Assembly: GCA_034620365.1 (NCBI GenBank) | Contig: JAQGEQ010000007.1 | Location: forward strand, 186,001-250,000 | Source: Pegea sp. RAD2-039 | Lineage: Eukaryota; Chordata; Thaliacea; Salpida; Salpidae | Direction of reading: 5' to 3' | Length of the DNA: 64,000 bases | In this document: piece after piece, positions 24,616-38,100 of the stretch | Layout: every line of letters begins with the position of its first letter | Position numbering within the stretch: the first letter of the stretch is position 1 | The notes under the pieces: generated by a model | Told to the model about the DNA's origin: nothing | The model's database searches: none | The model's input: the letters and a program-made list of their open reading frames with translations, nothing else | Translations under genes and position numbers: made by a program

Positions 24616-26404
24616 TTACCCTAAGACTGGCACAGCTGGTTGTTGTTGTTGAGATAATATCATTGCAAGAACCAACATATCATTTGAACTATTATCGTCT
24701 TTATTAATGAGTATTAATGGAAGTAGGAAGTTTATTTCTGTAATAAATAATAAAGTTTAGTAAACAAAAAGTATCTAGACTCATTTGATTTTATTTAGTA
24801 ATAAAGTAAGTGATTGAGAACAAACAGTTTCAAATTCTTTGTCGTCATGATCGAATTATTATTCATCTTACAACTATTTATATTCAGTAGAATATTTATA
24901 AATAGTTTGTAAATATAAAGCATTACTTAACACTACCCACTCCAACGTGTAGTCCGGTTGTAGGATCTACAGTAACAGTTCCAGGCTGAGCTTGAGACAT
25001 CATCAAAACAATCAAGAGAGTTGTTTTATCCAGTTTTGATTTGTCATCACCCATCAATAGAAATAAAGGAAGCAATGAATTCATATTATTAGATCATTCA
25101 ACTAAACCTCCTTGACTACCAAGACCACTAAGGAGCGCCATCAATAGAAGAGCATTGTTATCAGTCTTTTTATTTTCTTTTAATAGCAGAAAAGGTATTA
25201 TTTGTTGTAGACCTTGATTTTGATTATTGAAACTTCCGCCATCTAAACCTCCTCCAAGTAAAAGTATTTTAAGCAAGTTATCATCCAAAAGGAATGAAAT
25301 ACCAGAAGAACCAGAGGAACCTTCATCTATAGTAATAGTATCTCCATCAAGAAAATATTCGAATTCACCATCTCCTATATTGATAAGCCATGTATAACTC
25401 ATTTAGAAATCTATTCTTTCAATCACTTGTGCATTAATTTCAACAGCGTCACCTCTATTTTCTAAATTTTTTACGTTTGCTAGTGGTTTTATCTCATTGT
25501 TATACTTCTCCCACTTCTTATTTTACTGATATAATCATTTAACGCAACTTGATCTGGTTCTGGTTGTGCTTCTAGCTCAGTAATTGTTTGCTTTATTACT
25601 TATTAAAGTATTACGCTAATACTTTATCAATAAGAGCCTTTGCATCAAACGTTTGATTTTCTGCAATGTCATAAGGGTCAGAACTTGGATTTGTGTTTGT
25701 ACCTCCTGTAGTCTCATCTTTGTCTGCAAAATCGTTTAACAATAATAATGGTAAAATGTTTGGTATTGCTTGACTTCCATCAGGATTTTGGGAAAAGAGA
25801 CTAAATAACAAAAGATCGTCAGTGTCTAAGTTGTCGTCACCCAGAAGAATCGATGGCAGTAAAGATGCAAAATTTTGTCCACCTAATCCTTGATTAAAAC
25901 TGTTTACTTCACCCTGACGAACTGAACTTTCAGTTAAACCTAAGTTTGTTCCGGTATTTAAACCACCTAAACCTCCTGATATCTACTTGGGTAACGTCTA
26001 TGCTGTTTGTTGCTGCTCAACTACAAAATATATTAAATCAATTTAGAGAACTGAACATAACTAACTTGTGTTTTATCTAATTTTTCTGCTTAACGTAAGA
26101 CGAAATAGATTTTAGAGAATTTTAAAGTTCTCATTACAATCAAATTTACACTACAGACTGTAAATAATTTTTATCTGCCAGCTGCTGCCATCATCTTGGA
26201 GTTAGTTATCCTGAAGACATACACAGAATCTTGTATACGCAGATTTGTAGCTGTAGTTTTCAGATGATATCTTTCGAAATTATAGTTATAGGGTTGCTGG
26301 AGGTATGTTACCATTTTATGTTGCCATTCATACTTTTCACATGATATACTATCGAAAAAACAATAAATGATAAAAGAATAATTGAAAAAATACCTATTAA
26401 CCAT
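24616..26404 (-). pseudogene. Leu-rich repeat-unit protein gene, apparently decayed
   Basis: Minus-strand frames share a unit of roughly 30-45 residues: N-x-LLPLxLLxxDD, a short polar linker, then DxxLLLxxLMSQ. Instances: NFLLPLILINKDDNSSND with LVLAMILSQQQQP (about 24720-24616, after acceptor TTTATTACAG); NSLLPLFLLMGDDKSKLD with LLIVLMMSQAQPG (about 25070-24980); IIPFLLLKENKK with LLLMALLSGLG; ASLLPSILLGDDNLD with LLLFSLFSQNPDG; IPNILPLLLLNDFADKD. Between them, one frame carries acidic sequence such as ITELEAQPEPDQVALNDYIS and NVKNLENRGDAVEINAQVI. The frame is interrupted by stops near 25404 and 25098 and needs a shift near 25525, so I call it a pseudogene. Very small introns could explain some breaks. 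A possible signal-peptide exon lies at about 26404-26340. No known family recognised. Confidence 0.5.
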
Positions 26405-26584
26405 TTAGTAACGATTAATATTATCTAATTCCTAAAAGTATTAATCACATTTAATTAATAGAATAATATCTAACTATTTATTCTTAAAAACTTTCTCATA
26501 AATTTATATTTCATGGCTAAACTAAACATAATCAAATTTTTCTAAGCTAAACATACAAGCGTTCCAGTCTAGAAGCAGTAACTA

Positions 26585-29243
26585 ATGTTGTTTAGTTGCC
26601 AGTTGTATCAGCTTATATCAAGCTACAGTACAGTTCTTGGAGTCAATAACAAAGAAATTAATTTCAAACCACTGAAAATGATTAATCGAGTTTTAGATCA
26701 AAATGGTCGACGCGATATTAATGAGAGTATTTTTGTACCAGCATCAGATCGCTCTGTCTTCTCTCGATTTATCTTACAAATTGCTTTGTGGTCAGCACTA
26801 AAGTTGTTAAATTACTCAAATATCTTTTCAACTAGAAATGTTATTGAGGTTGACATCATCATTTTTAATTTCATTAAAAACTTAATAATGTTGAAAAATA
26901 TCTCAATTTTATCTTTCTTAAACAATATGTTTTTGACTAAATATCAACCATGAAGAATTTTATTCAAAAATATCTATCGAAAAACCTAAACTTACGTGTC
27001 TACTTAAGAAAACTGATTCAGATCGATGACATTAATTTTCCAGGTTTCGAGAGTATCGCTTTCGATTTTTATCACTTAAAGTCCAAATTTTCTCGTTTTA
27101 TATGAACCTGACGGGGATACTGTTAAAGCCTTATTTAAGATTTTGAAGAGTGTTGTGTGTCCTGAGTTATATATTTTTGGGGATTCAGATTTTAGTAATA
27201 TTGATTGAAATAACCCGAATTTAGCATTTATTGGAAATTCGTTTAACTTGGATAGCGATAATACTAATTCACCCTTTCTAAGTCATGCCTTTGTAAGCTT
27301 CCTCAATGCCAATAATCTATCTCAAATGGTTACTTTTCCGACCCAAGTTATTGGTAATGCTTTGGATCTTCTTATCACATTAAAACCTGAGAACATTATC
27401 TACGTTGACCAAAAAGAATCCTTTTGCTTTGACATGCAATCACAACATGATTGAATTCAAGCTCCACCAAACTTTTTCAATAAATGTTAAAACTTCAAGC
27501 AAAAGGAATTTCTATTGTGGAAATTATAATGGTATTAACAAGTTTCTATCAAAAGACTGAATTTATGTTTTCAACTCTTCCGAAGACATCAATACTATTT
27601 ACTCAAGGTTTACTAACATCGTTAAAAAGTCAATCGAAAAATTCATACCTTTTTATAGAATAAACAAAAAACCACATTTGCCCATATATTTGAGGAATTT
27701 ACAACATTTAAAAAACCTCCTATACAAACAAACTAAAACAGACCCTTACATCAAATCTCTGTACAAAGATCTTTGTATAGTTTACAAGAAATCTATTTCT
27801 AATTTCTATTTGGGAGAGAAAGTGCAGTTTTACCTTCACTTTACAAGAAAACATTTTTTGGTTTCATAAATCGCAAGCTTAAAGTGAGATCCCAAGTACC
27901 TCCTCTAATTAATAACAGCGACTAGCTTGTGATGGAACCAGAAAATAAAGCTGAGTCGCTAAACAATCAATTTAATAGTGTTTTTATAACCGATGATGGC
28001 AATACTCCTTCTCTCTCCTACTCAGACATTCTTACAAATGTCTCTGAGATGGTAGCTCTTGACATAACGGTCAATATGGTATCTATGGCTATTTCTCTTT
28101 AAAATCATCTGTTTCCAACACCCCAGATCAGATCCCAGCTTTGTATTTAAGAAAAACTACTTCATCTTGCCACTACCTTTATCGCTTTTCTTTAACATGA
28201 CTCTGAGGCGGGGAAGAGTTCCACAAATTTGGAAGAAAGCTATTATTACTCCAATTCATAAGAAGGGTCCCAGAAATACTGCACTTAACTACAGACCAGT
28301 TTCGCTGACTTCAGTTATCTGCAGAGCTCAAGAGCATATCATTCACAATCATATGACCAGTCATTTGATGGAGCACCATCTAATATTTGATGTCCAACAT
28401 GACTTTGTAAAATGGTGATCTTCCCTGACTCAACATCTCAATTTTCTTAGCGAGCTTACAGCCCATTATGAAAATAACACTCCCTGTGACATCATATACC
28501 TCGAGTTTGCTAAAGCGTTTGATTCTGTCCCGCACAATAAGCTCGTTACTGTATTGAAAAACTTAAAAATCAACGGCTTTATCTTACAGTGGATTGAAGA
28601 TTACCTATCAGGTATAACCCAAGAAACTCGTGTAGAAAGATCTTTATCTACTTCTAGTCAAATCACTAGTGGTGTTCCTCAGGGTTCTGTTCTGGGTCCC
28701 CTTCTCTTTGTAATTATCATCAAAGACCTCATCAGAAGATTAGTAGCAGTAGATGTTGTCAGAGTGTTTGTGTATGCAGATTGTATCAAGCTATTATCTT
28801 GTAATCTTTCAAAACTTCAAGCTGCACTACACACTGTAGAAAACTGTTCTACGAATTGGCAACTCAAAATCCAGCCCACAAAGTCTGAAGTTATAACTTT
28901 TTCTCATAAACGAGCTGTAAATTGCTTGAACCGATACTCCATCAATAGATTTATTATTCAACGAGTATCTTCGGTCCTAGATCTTGGCATTAATCTATCA
29001 TCCGACTTTAAATGGCGCAGTTATGTTTCCAAAATCTTTGGAAAATCAATCAATTTTTCTTCCTTATTATAAAGACCTTTATTTCTAAGGACCCTTGCTT
29101 TCTTATCAACTTTTTGCTTTTTCATCAGGACTACTGAAATACTATGTGTCACATCTCTTGCTTTCTATATTTTATATAATTTTATAGATATTTTGTTTGA
29201 GAATGTATTTGAGTGAGAGGTGCTCTCTTCATAAATACATAAA
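26585..29243 (+). mobile_element. Non-LTR retrotransposon (CR1/Jockey-like LINE), longer copy B
   Basis: Endonuclease remnants appear near 27170-27450: YIFGDSDFSNIDW (GDFN-x-IDW type), LSQMVTFPTQVIGNALDLLI and a degraded SDH region. RT follows: KAIITPIHKKGPRNTALNYR and PVSLTSVICRAQEHI at 28167-28418, then GVPQGSVLGPLLFVI and VYADCIKLL at 28554-29072. The catalytic YADD box reads YADC, so RT would be inactive. Several stops and shifts break the ORF, and about 550 bases of the 3' part present in copy A are missing near 29127. The end carries the family signature GAGAGGTGCTCTCTTCA and a short AATA-type tail. The 5' boundary is uncertain; the open frame at 26585-26953 may be the element's start or unrelated. 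Confidence 0.85.
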
Positions 29244-29751
29244 TAATGTTTTTCAAATGCTTTTGATTTTTTTATGTAATTTTGGTAGCTAAGGTTATTT
29301 TAACCCAATAAGTTATTAAGAAAAGGTTTTTGTTATCTGTAAGTTTTTCTCATCTACAAAACCAACAAACTTAAATGTTAACTTTTAAGTTTCAAAATAT
29401 TTTTGTGCACTAACGTAAACTGCCATAATCGTCTTTAGAATAGTTTACACAATACAGTAAATGTAATTATTCCATTCACTTAAGGTTTAGATTAATTTCA
29501 ACAATTTATTTTATTTACTATAATTTATCTCTTTATGCGGTATTATTTTTAATATTTTTATTTTATACTGGATTGATTTTTTATTACTAAATCTAATAAT
29601 GATTTACTATAAATGAAATTATTTTGATTTAAGAGTTTTGCTGATTTAATATTTTCTGAATTTTCAAAATTCTTTAATTTATTTTGATAAAATCTAAATT
29701 AAAACTTTTATACTAATCAACTATTTTTTATTTTGTTTTTATGTTTTTAAG
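29244..29751. other. Gap before the first visible exon of the Mg2+ transporter
   Basis: AT-rich. The start codon of the downstream gene should lie here or in an untracked exon. One possibility is a tiny exon ending in phase 2 near 29373-29386 (ATG TTA ACT TTT AA before GTTTCA), but this is weak. Confidence 0.3.
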
Positions 29752-32700
29752 CTATGATTTGACAAGTTGTGAACTGAAACTTATTGTTCAAAAAGAACAA
29801 TTATTGGGTAAGTATGTGATTTTCTCTAATATAATCAGTTTATTTATATGATTAATTAGTTTATATAATTTAACTTTTTATATATTTTTTTGTATATTCT
29901 TATTATGACCAACAATTTTGTATTTTTTAGTTTATAGTTGATGGTTTTATATTGTTATATATTATTATTATTTAATAGTAATAACAATTTATATTATAAT
30001 TGTCTTTAATTATCATGTCCTGAATATTCCTTTTTAATGATTTAATAATAAAATACCTAATATCTTATTTAGTGTTTTTGGTTAAAAATTTTTTTATATC
30101 ATTTATAGATAGTTAATTTGTTTTGATGAATCTAATTAACTGTTTTTCAAATTTTGTTTTAATGTAAACTTCATTTTTATATTGTAAATACATTATGTAC
30201 AAAAATGAATTGTTTAATGTATTTTTGAGTTTTAGAATCGCACTTTGCTTCTAAAGCAATTTTAACTTAAAGATTTATTGCTTTGTTTCTATTTACTTGT
30301 CTTCATTAGATAAATATTATAAATGAATAAGTAATTTAGATTTATGAATATTATAAGTTTTGTTTTAGTTATCAGAAAAAATCTAATTAATAAAAGTAAT
30401 ATTTTTATAAACACAATAAAATAATTATCATTTTTAATATAAATACCTTGAAATTATAACTATAAAAGATATTCTTGAAATAGTTTAGGATATTTTTTCA
30501 ATCTTTAATGAGATTAGTATTTTATAAGCCTTTTTTTAACAATAAAACTGATTAATATAAAGTTCAACAATTTAAAAATAATATAATTAATTTAAAAGAC
30601 TATGTATTTAACTTATATTTCTTTTAATAGACATTTAATGCAAGTTTATTTATTTTTAAAAATGTTTGAAAGTATTAAACAACATTTTTATCTTAGATAT
30701 TCCTTTATTATCAGAATATACATTTATTTAAAAGTTTTTATAATTTTTAAAATATTTTAAATTGGATTTCAGCTACATTTTCAACAAGTTTTTCTTTTTG
30801 CATGAAAAATTTAACTAAAATGGCTAATGGTAAATGTTTTACTTTTATTCTATTTAATAATAAAAATTGTAATTTATTGTTATTAGTATCACTTCTTAAC
30901 AATTTTTGATTAAATAAAATATTTCTGATTTATTTGCATGCTAATTTTTTTCATTTTGTGTTTATTTTTATCATAATGCATGTCCGTTTAAACAATTTTA
31001 TAAAGCATGTAAAAAGTTCTTTAATAATATATTTAAAAGATTATGGGGTTTTTTTATTATGTTTTGCAATAAATAATAGTATTAGATTTATTTTTAATAT
31101 CATATTTTGTAAAATAAACATTTCATCATCAGTTTTTTAAAGTAAAAATTATAAACAACATTTTTTAAACATAAGATTCTCTTAATAAATTTAAAAGTTT
31201 TATATTATACCTATAAATATTACAAAATTATCAATTTAATATAAATTATATATCAATTAAATAATTTAATCAATGTATTATTTTCTGTGTAACTTGTGTT
31301 TTTTATTGATGACTAATTATTCTTTTTACTTACATAACATTTTATTAATTTTTAAACTAAGAAAATGTCTGCTAAGACAAAATGAGAATTTAATTCAATT
31401 ATATTAGTAAACATTTATCTTTCAATAAGATTTTTGTTTTATGCTTTTAAATAATTTTTGTAATTAATTATTTGTTTTTCTGATAATCACTTTGATCAAA
31501 ACAAATTTCTTTAATCATTTAAAATGTTTTTAATTCATCAAAAATGTTAAAAATTATTCTAACAAAATTTAATGATTTAAATTTATTCTTTTAATCAAAA
31601 TTTTGATTTTCTTTTATAATAAGAAATTATTTATTTAAATTGTTTATTAGAATGAATAGTTTAAAAAAAACTTGAAAATATTTTTATTTTTTTTCAATCT
31701 AATTTAACAGAAACAAACTTCACAACTTTAAAGGATACAACAACTTTTTCTTCTATTAGTAAAGTCTCAACTCTGATGACACAACTAAACAATGAAACGT
31801 CAAGGTAGTGAGAAATGATCTTTTTAAAACTTTTTTATAGACTTTGAAGTTGAAAAAACTGTTAAAAAAGTTGATTATTTACGTATTTATGAAGTTTATT
31901 CATATTTTAGTGATACTGACATCGCTTATAGAGGATTCTATATTGGACTTAGTTTAGCTGTTAGTTCTAGTATATTTATTGGAGCAAGCTTTATTCTGAA
32001 GAAGAAAGGTTTGCTTCGTTTAGCGGCCAAAGGAACCACAAGAGCAGGTAAAAATATCTTTCAAGTTCTTTGTTAAGATGTATTTGTATAAAAATTTTTA
32101 GTTCCGTTTCTTTTCATTGTTTAAAACTTTTGAAACTCAAACTTTTTTTGGCGTTAATTTTTTTCTCAACAATTTTAATTCTTTTTCTAATTTGCATAAT
32201 CAAAGATGTATCTAAGAACTTGTTTTGTAGGAAGTGGTGGACACGCATATTTGAAGGAGTGGTTATGGTGGGCCGGACTTATATCTAGTAAGTTTGTTTC
32301 AGATTCAAAATTCTCTTTAAAAGTTCTTTAAAAAAAATCCAAATTTCAATTTGTAATTTGAAGTTATCAAATTTAAAAACTTCTTTTTCATTCTCATAAT
32401 CCATAAAATCTTTTCGTTGTCGCCATCATCTGTTTGTGAAATTCAATTGAGTTGAATATTTAGTCTCAACTTTCAAGCTTCAATGCTGATATTTTTATAT
32501 TTCTAGTGGGTGTTGGTGAAGGAGCAAACTTCCTAGCTTACGCATTTGCTCCAGCATCTCTAGTCACCCCTCTGGGAGCCTTAAGTGTCCTTGTTAGGTA
32601 TTTTAAACATCTGATAAAATCCTTGATTGTGATTGGTTGAAATTTCATTTAGTTCTGTTTTATCTTCTTATTTCCTTGATGAACATCTTAATCTTCATGG

Positions 32701-33743
32701 AAAAGTCGGATGTATCCTCTGCATCTTAGGATCAACTGTGATTGTCATCCATGCTCCTCATAAAGAAGAAGTAGCTAATTTAGCTGAGATGGGAGTCAAA
32801 CTCCGGGACCCCGGTAAACTTTCTCTTCTACTTCCTTCAAATCTTCATCTTCTCATCTTCAGTCTTCATCGTTTACGGAGTCCTAGTTCTTCTCGCTTCT
32901 CTTTATCTCATCTTTCGGGTGGCTCCTCATTACGGGACCTCTAACGTCATGATCTACATCAGTATCTGTTCCTTACTTGGCTCCTTCTCTGTGTCTTGTG
33001 TTAAAGGAGTAGGTCTCGCAGTGAAAGAGTGGTTAGACGGGAATATGATTTGGAATAATATCCTTACCTACATCCTCTTCTTTGGATTAGTAGCTTCCGT
33101 TTCAACGCAGGTCAGAAACGATTTTCTTCATCAAATTTTCATCTTTTTATTTTCAGATTAATTATTTGAACAAAGCTTTGGATATATTTAACACTTCGAT
33201 GGTCACTCCTGTTTACTATGTCCTCTTCACCACTACCGTGCTCACCTGCTCTGCAATCCTCTTCAAAGAGTGGAGTGAAATGACTGTGGAATCTGTGATA
33301 GGGATGATTGCAGGTTTAACTTTTGGTTAAAGTGGTGCTTAAACTTGCTTCCTGTTAAAGATTAATTTTGAAATTTGTAAAAAAGCTGGAAATTTCTAAA
33401 TCTTCAAAATATTTATTTTATCGAATTAAGCTGCTTACCACAAGATTTAAAAGACACAAATTGAAAAAGATTTTATTCAGGATTTGGGACAATTGTAACT
33501 GGGATCTTCCTTCTTCATGCTTTTAAAGACATCAATTTCACACTTTCTGATCTTCCCAAATTTGCCAAAACCTCAGGATCTGAAGGATTGATTGAAAGAT
33601 CAAATCCTTCAACAAATGATAACAGCACAATCAATTATTCCTCATTGCTAGAAAATGGAAGAGTTAATGGGACCTACTCAGATGATGAAGATACTGAAGA
33701 GGTAGCCTTTAGCAAGCAAACAAACGGTGTCCTCTCAGGGTGA
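29752..33743 (+). CDS. NIPA/NIPAL-family magnesium transporter
   Basis: Exons 29752-29807, 30773-30829, 31711-31804, 31911-32047, 32231-32287, 32507-32597, 32653-32813, 32863-33110, 33157-33313 and 33481-33743 join in phase, giving at least 439 aa; the start exon was not found. The core closely follows the NIPA family: [127 protein letters not shown] and ILFKEW. Nine hydrophobic segments are expected for this DMT-superfamily fold (EamA-like). The N-terminal 80 residues before TM1 are polar with N-glycosylation sites (KNLT, ANETNFT, NNETS), as in the NIPAL subgroup rather than short NIPA1/2. Family members transport Mg2+ at the plasma membrane or endosomes. The first two introns are about 0.9 kb; the rest are 49-220 nt. 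Confidence 0.93.
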
Positions 33744-35123
33744 ACTCATCAACAACCAATTCTTTTCATTACTTTTAACAACTTACTTCCATCTAACAAC
33801 TACATCTCGTTTTTTTTTGCATGTTTTCTATATCAAGCTTTTTGCATGTTTTGAAAATCAATTGAAATTTGAGGATCGTTATTCACTGTAATCTATTTCT
33901 TCAATTTTTAAGCATGTTTCAAACATTTCTTTAATTTTATTGGAGTTTTTCCTCTGTAGTACTTATTTTGGAGAACAAAGCTCACCTTTCGACGTTTCTT
34001 TCAATTTAGATGACGTATTACCGTCGGCGTTGATGACGTAATTGCAGCTGGAGATTTACTCTGATGACTTTCTTTTCCATCTTGAATCACTAATTTTCAA
34101 CAAGACACAAATCTCAATCTTCTTGATCCTTTGTAAAAATATTTTTTTGTTAAATTTAATTCTCATTAATTTTTCTTTTAATTTTTTTATTGTTTTTTTT
34201 TTGTATTTTGTTTCAAAAAATCAAAGTTTTCCGTCATTTAATTCATATATCAAATAATTATTTTTTGCAGTTGCTTCCATCTAATTAAACAAATATTTAT
34301 TTATTTCGTAATTTTCGAAAAATAATTTATTTTTTAAAAGTGTGAAAAAAGTTTTTTTTTCTTATTTATAAAATACAGATCAAAAAATTTTCTAATTTCA
34401 AAGTTTTAATAAAAAGTAAATTTAGATTTAATAGAAAGAGATTTTTGAAAATTTAATTATTAAAAAATTTGAAAGAAATATTTTTAAGTTGCAGAAAAAT
34501 TACAAAAAAAAATCTGAAAGTTTATTTATAATATCAAAATATTTATTTTTACAAAATTAAAATTTTATTAGCTTAGAATAAAATTAAAAATAACAAACTT
34601 TGTAAATCTAAATAATCTTCTAATATATTTATTTACAAATTATTAAAAGAAGCTTTTTACAAATATCTCAGAATTAAATCTAAAATAAACAATTAAACTT
34701 CATCAAAAATATTCTTCAGAATAAAAACTTTAAAAATGTTGATCTCTTAAATTCGTACTACAACTTCTATAAATAATTACCAACGTAAAACATTCTATTT
34801 TCAAATGTGCTTGAGGCAACAACAAAATTTGTCTAAACCTTTTCCATTTTTAGTTTTGATAAATTGAATTTACATTCATATTTAAGAAGTTAAAAATTAT
34901 TTCATCAATAAATTATTTTAATGATATCAGTTAGTTTTAGTTGGTCTCAAAGATAAACTTTATTTGTTTAGTAAGAATCAGTTGAAATAAAAAACAAACT
35001 TTTCCAGTTGTTGAGATATGTTTGAAATTAATCAATTTTATTTTGTTTTTTTTTTACATTCGCAGAAGCATTTCTAAATAATTTAAAATAAAGTTTTTGA
35101 TAAACAACTTTTTAAAATTTGAT
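33744..35123. other. AT-rich intergenic region
   Basis: Contains the 3' UTR of the transporter and the upstream region of the modular protease homolog. Two CRE-like half motifs sit close together at 34009-34041 (GATGACGTATTACCGTCGGC then GATGACGTAATT), in a less AT-rich patch. No further gene seen. Confidence 0.45.
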
Positions 35124-38100
35124 ATGATTATAAGGTAAGTTTTCTTTTATTGCAAATAATAAACTGTTGAAAAATTTGAATAAAAATTGTCCAACCTCAA
35201 ATGTTAATTGCTCAAAATATTTAACACTGACATGAGAATTTAAAATTCTCAAATTTGCATCTTAAATTTTGACATTAGAAAATATGTTATCTAAAAACAA
35301 AAAGTTGTTAGGAGATAAATTTTCGAAATTGAAGAAACTGAGATGAATTTTTTTTAGGTTTTTCATCATTGGAGTAATTTTCTTGGTCACATTATCGAAA
35401 GGTTGAAAAAAATCAACTGAAAAAGTTTTTTAAATATTTTTTTCCTTGTTTTTAGGCCAATCACCAAATCAAAATCGACAGAATTGTAAAGAGCAAAAAT
35501 ATTGTAACAAAGCTTATTGTCAGATTGAATTTTACAAAAAATTCTGTCCAAAGACCTGTGGAGCTTGTACAAGTTCCTGGGTAGATCCAAGTAAGCATCA
35601 TCAAAATTGTTTTTTAAACGAAAGACCTCATCATCACTAAATTATTTCAGTTTTAAGAAAAAATTTCTTAAATTTTTTTTAAGTTACTTATCATAGATTT
35701 AAAAAAGAATTAATAATCAAAGTTAATTTTGTTTAATATCTGATAATGTTTTAATTCAAATAAATAAATAAACAACGTTATCTCAAAAATTTGAAATTTC
35801 TAATATAAAGTATCTTAAAGATAAATAAATCAAAAGTTTTCCAGCTTTTTATAAAAATTGGCAATATTCAACTTTAGATTAATTTTATTTTGATTTTAGA
35901 AAACCATCTATATATAAATTAGAACATTTATTTCGTCAAATTTATTGTTTTAAATTTTTCTGCTTCTGGGAGAAAATCTACGAACGTCTTAAAACAACAA
36001 TTCTCTCAAGTAGACTACTTTTAAAAACTCTTTTAAAAACCAACAAAATAATTTTTGTGGTTGATTAAATGAATGTAATTTCTTCAGCACTTTGTGATGA
36101 CTTGAACTGTGAACATGGTTGTGAGGTTCTATCAGATGATGAAATTGTTTGTACCTGTCGTTCATCATATAAACTACATCAAAATGGTTACTCATGTGAA
36201 GGTAAATTACATTTGAAAGAAGAATCTCTTCTCAAAAGATCTGTGTAGATATTGATGAATGTTTATCATCTCCTTGTGAAAACGGACTTGTTTGTAGCAA
36301 TACAATTGGATCTTATATTTGTTCCAATAATCGACAGTGCTTGACTGGAAAAACAAACTATTATAAAAGAGAAAACTGCTGTGAAATAAGCGAAAGTCGG
36401 TGAGGAAGTCGAAATGGGAGTTTTTACAGCAAATTTGCTCAGATACTTGCGGGCAGAATAGAAAGACCGGTCTCCCAGGGTCTTTACCAACTCCTGATAT
36501 TGATCCTGCCAGAGGAGATTGGCCCTGGATTGTAAGTTGGTATCTGCTCAATAAATTGATGATAAAAGAAGTTACTTGTAGGCGACAGTTGTGATTAATG
36601 AGAGGAGGTATTTGGGAGTTTTAATCTCTAAAGATTGGGTCTTGCTCCCAGCTCACAGTTTCAGGTAGAAAATTATAAAAAGTTATTTTTATCAGAAAAT
36701 TATTTAAATAAAGAGATGGAGATGAAGACATAATAGTGGAAGTTGGAGATAATGGAAGTGAACAGAGATCAGCTGGTGGATTTCAATCTATAGATGTAGA
36801 TGAAGTAAGTGTTTTGAGGAGAAAAAATATGTTTTGAAGATTTTCATCAAATTCTTTATCAGGTTTTTATCCATCCGGAGTACGATTTTCCAAACAACGA
36901 TATAGCACTGATCCGGTTGTACTCAAGAGCGACAACTAGCGGATGGGTTTATCCGATTTGTTTACCAAATGGTGAAGCTCCTTCAGATAAAACAACTTGT
37001 TGGTTGAATGGACTTGAAATGAAAAGTTAGTTGCTGATTAGATTGATATTTTAGATTAATATATTTGTTACTAGTAACCGAAAAAGATCTGAAGTTTTCG
37101 ATTGCTTACAAGAATGTTACAATTACTTCACCTGATCCTTGTAAAAAGATCTTACAAAAATTTGGAGTTGATGAAGATCAACTCCACGGCACAATTTGTG
37201 GCTCTTTTGGTTTCAAGGACTCAATTGAGTGCCCAGGTCAGTTGAAAGATATTTAAAAAGTTTTGAAACATAAAAAATTTTGTCGAATTTTCAACATTTT
37301 CACAAAAATATTTTTTTCTTCAAAATCTTTCCAGGAGAAATTGGAGGAGCTTTGGTGTGTCAGAGATGTAGCTCTTGTGATTGGTACATCTTCGGACTTG
37401 CCTTTTTCGGAGATATTTGCACAAATCCTGAAAATTTGAGTCATATTTTATTCACATCAATCAATCGCTTCGAAAGCTGGATTGAAAAGACGACGGAGAC
37501 TCCCATCAACATCAACAGCAGATGCTCAGATGATTCAGGTTGAAGATTCAACCGAATCGAGATCAAAATACAAAAATCTTATTTTGCAGATGAAGTTGAA
37601 GGATCATTTGAAGCTTGGGGAGCTTGGAGTTCTTGTAGTTCATCTTGTGATGGAGGAAGTCAAACAAGACATCGATCTTGCGATGGAGAGAGGTGTGTTG
37701 GTCGAAGGAAGCAAGCGAGAAGATGTAACACGAAGAAGTGCTCCAGTGAGGATTCAAAGTCTTCTTGATCCGTTTCTTACATCTGAATTTCAGATTGGAG
37801 TGAGTGGGGACCTTGGGGAGTTTGTTCAGTCACTTGTGGAGACGGGATCATAAAAAGAGTGAGAAGTTGTCCTGGAGGTTCTGAAAGATGTCCTGGAAGA
37901 CTTTCTGAAGTGAAGAAATGTCAACAAAGATGTTCGAGTTAGTTTCAGTTGCCTAGCAACCTTGGAGGTTTCGATGTTGTTGCTAACAGAGTGGTCTGAA
38001 TTTGCTCCCTGGACATCGTGTACGAAGACATGTGGAGGAGGAAGAAAAGAGAAGAGAAGAAGATGCCTGGATGGTGAGATTGGGGATCCAGGATGCCCGG

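Noticed and set aside
26585-26953. 122-codon frame before the LINE endonuclease remnant as a host gene
   Set aside because: It abuts the LINE, has no signal or domain I recognise, and is more simply the element's 5' part; kept within the LINE entry with an uncertain boundary.
30934-31140. 68-codon frame in the transporter's second intron
   Set aside because: Lies between two exons that join in phase without it; hydrophobic Phe/Ile/Asn composition is that of T-rich intron DNA.
36207-36551. Minus-strand 114-codon frame opposite the cbEGF/protease junction
   Set aside because: Shadow of the plus-strand EGF and protease exons.
37482-37853. 123-codon plus-strand frame in the TSP1 region
   Set aside because: It crosses introns in the wrong frame; the TSP1 Cys/Trp pattern is in the other frame with proper splice sites.
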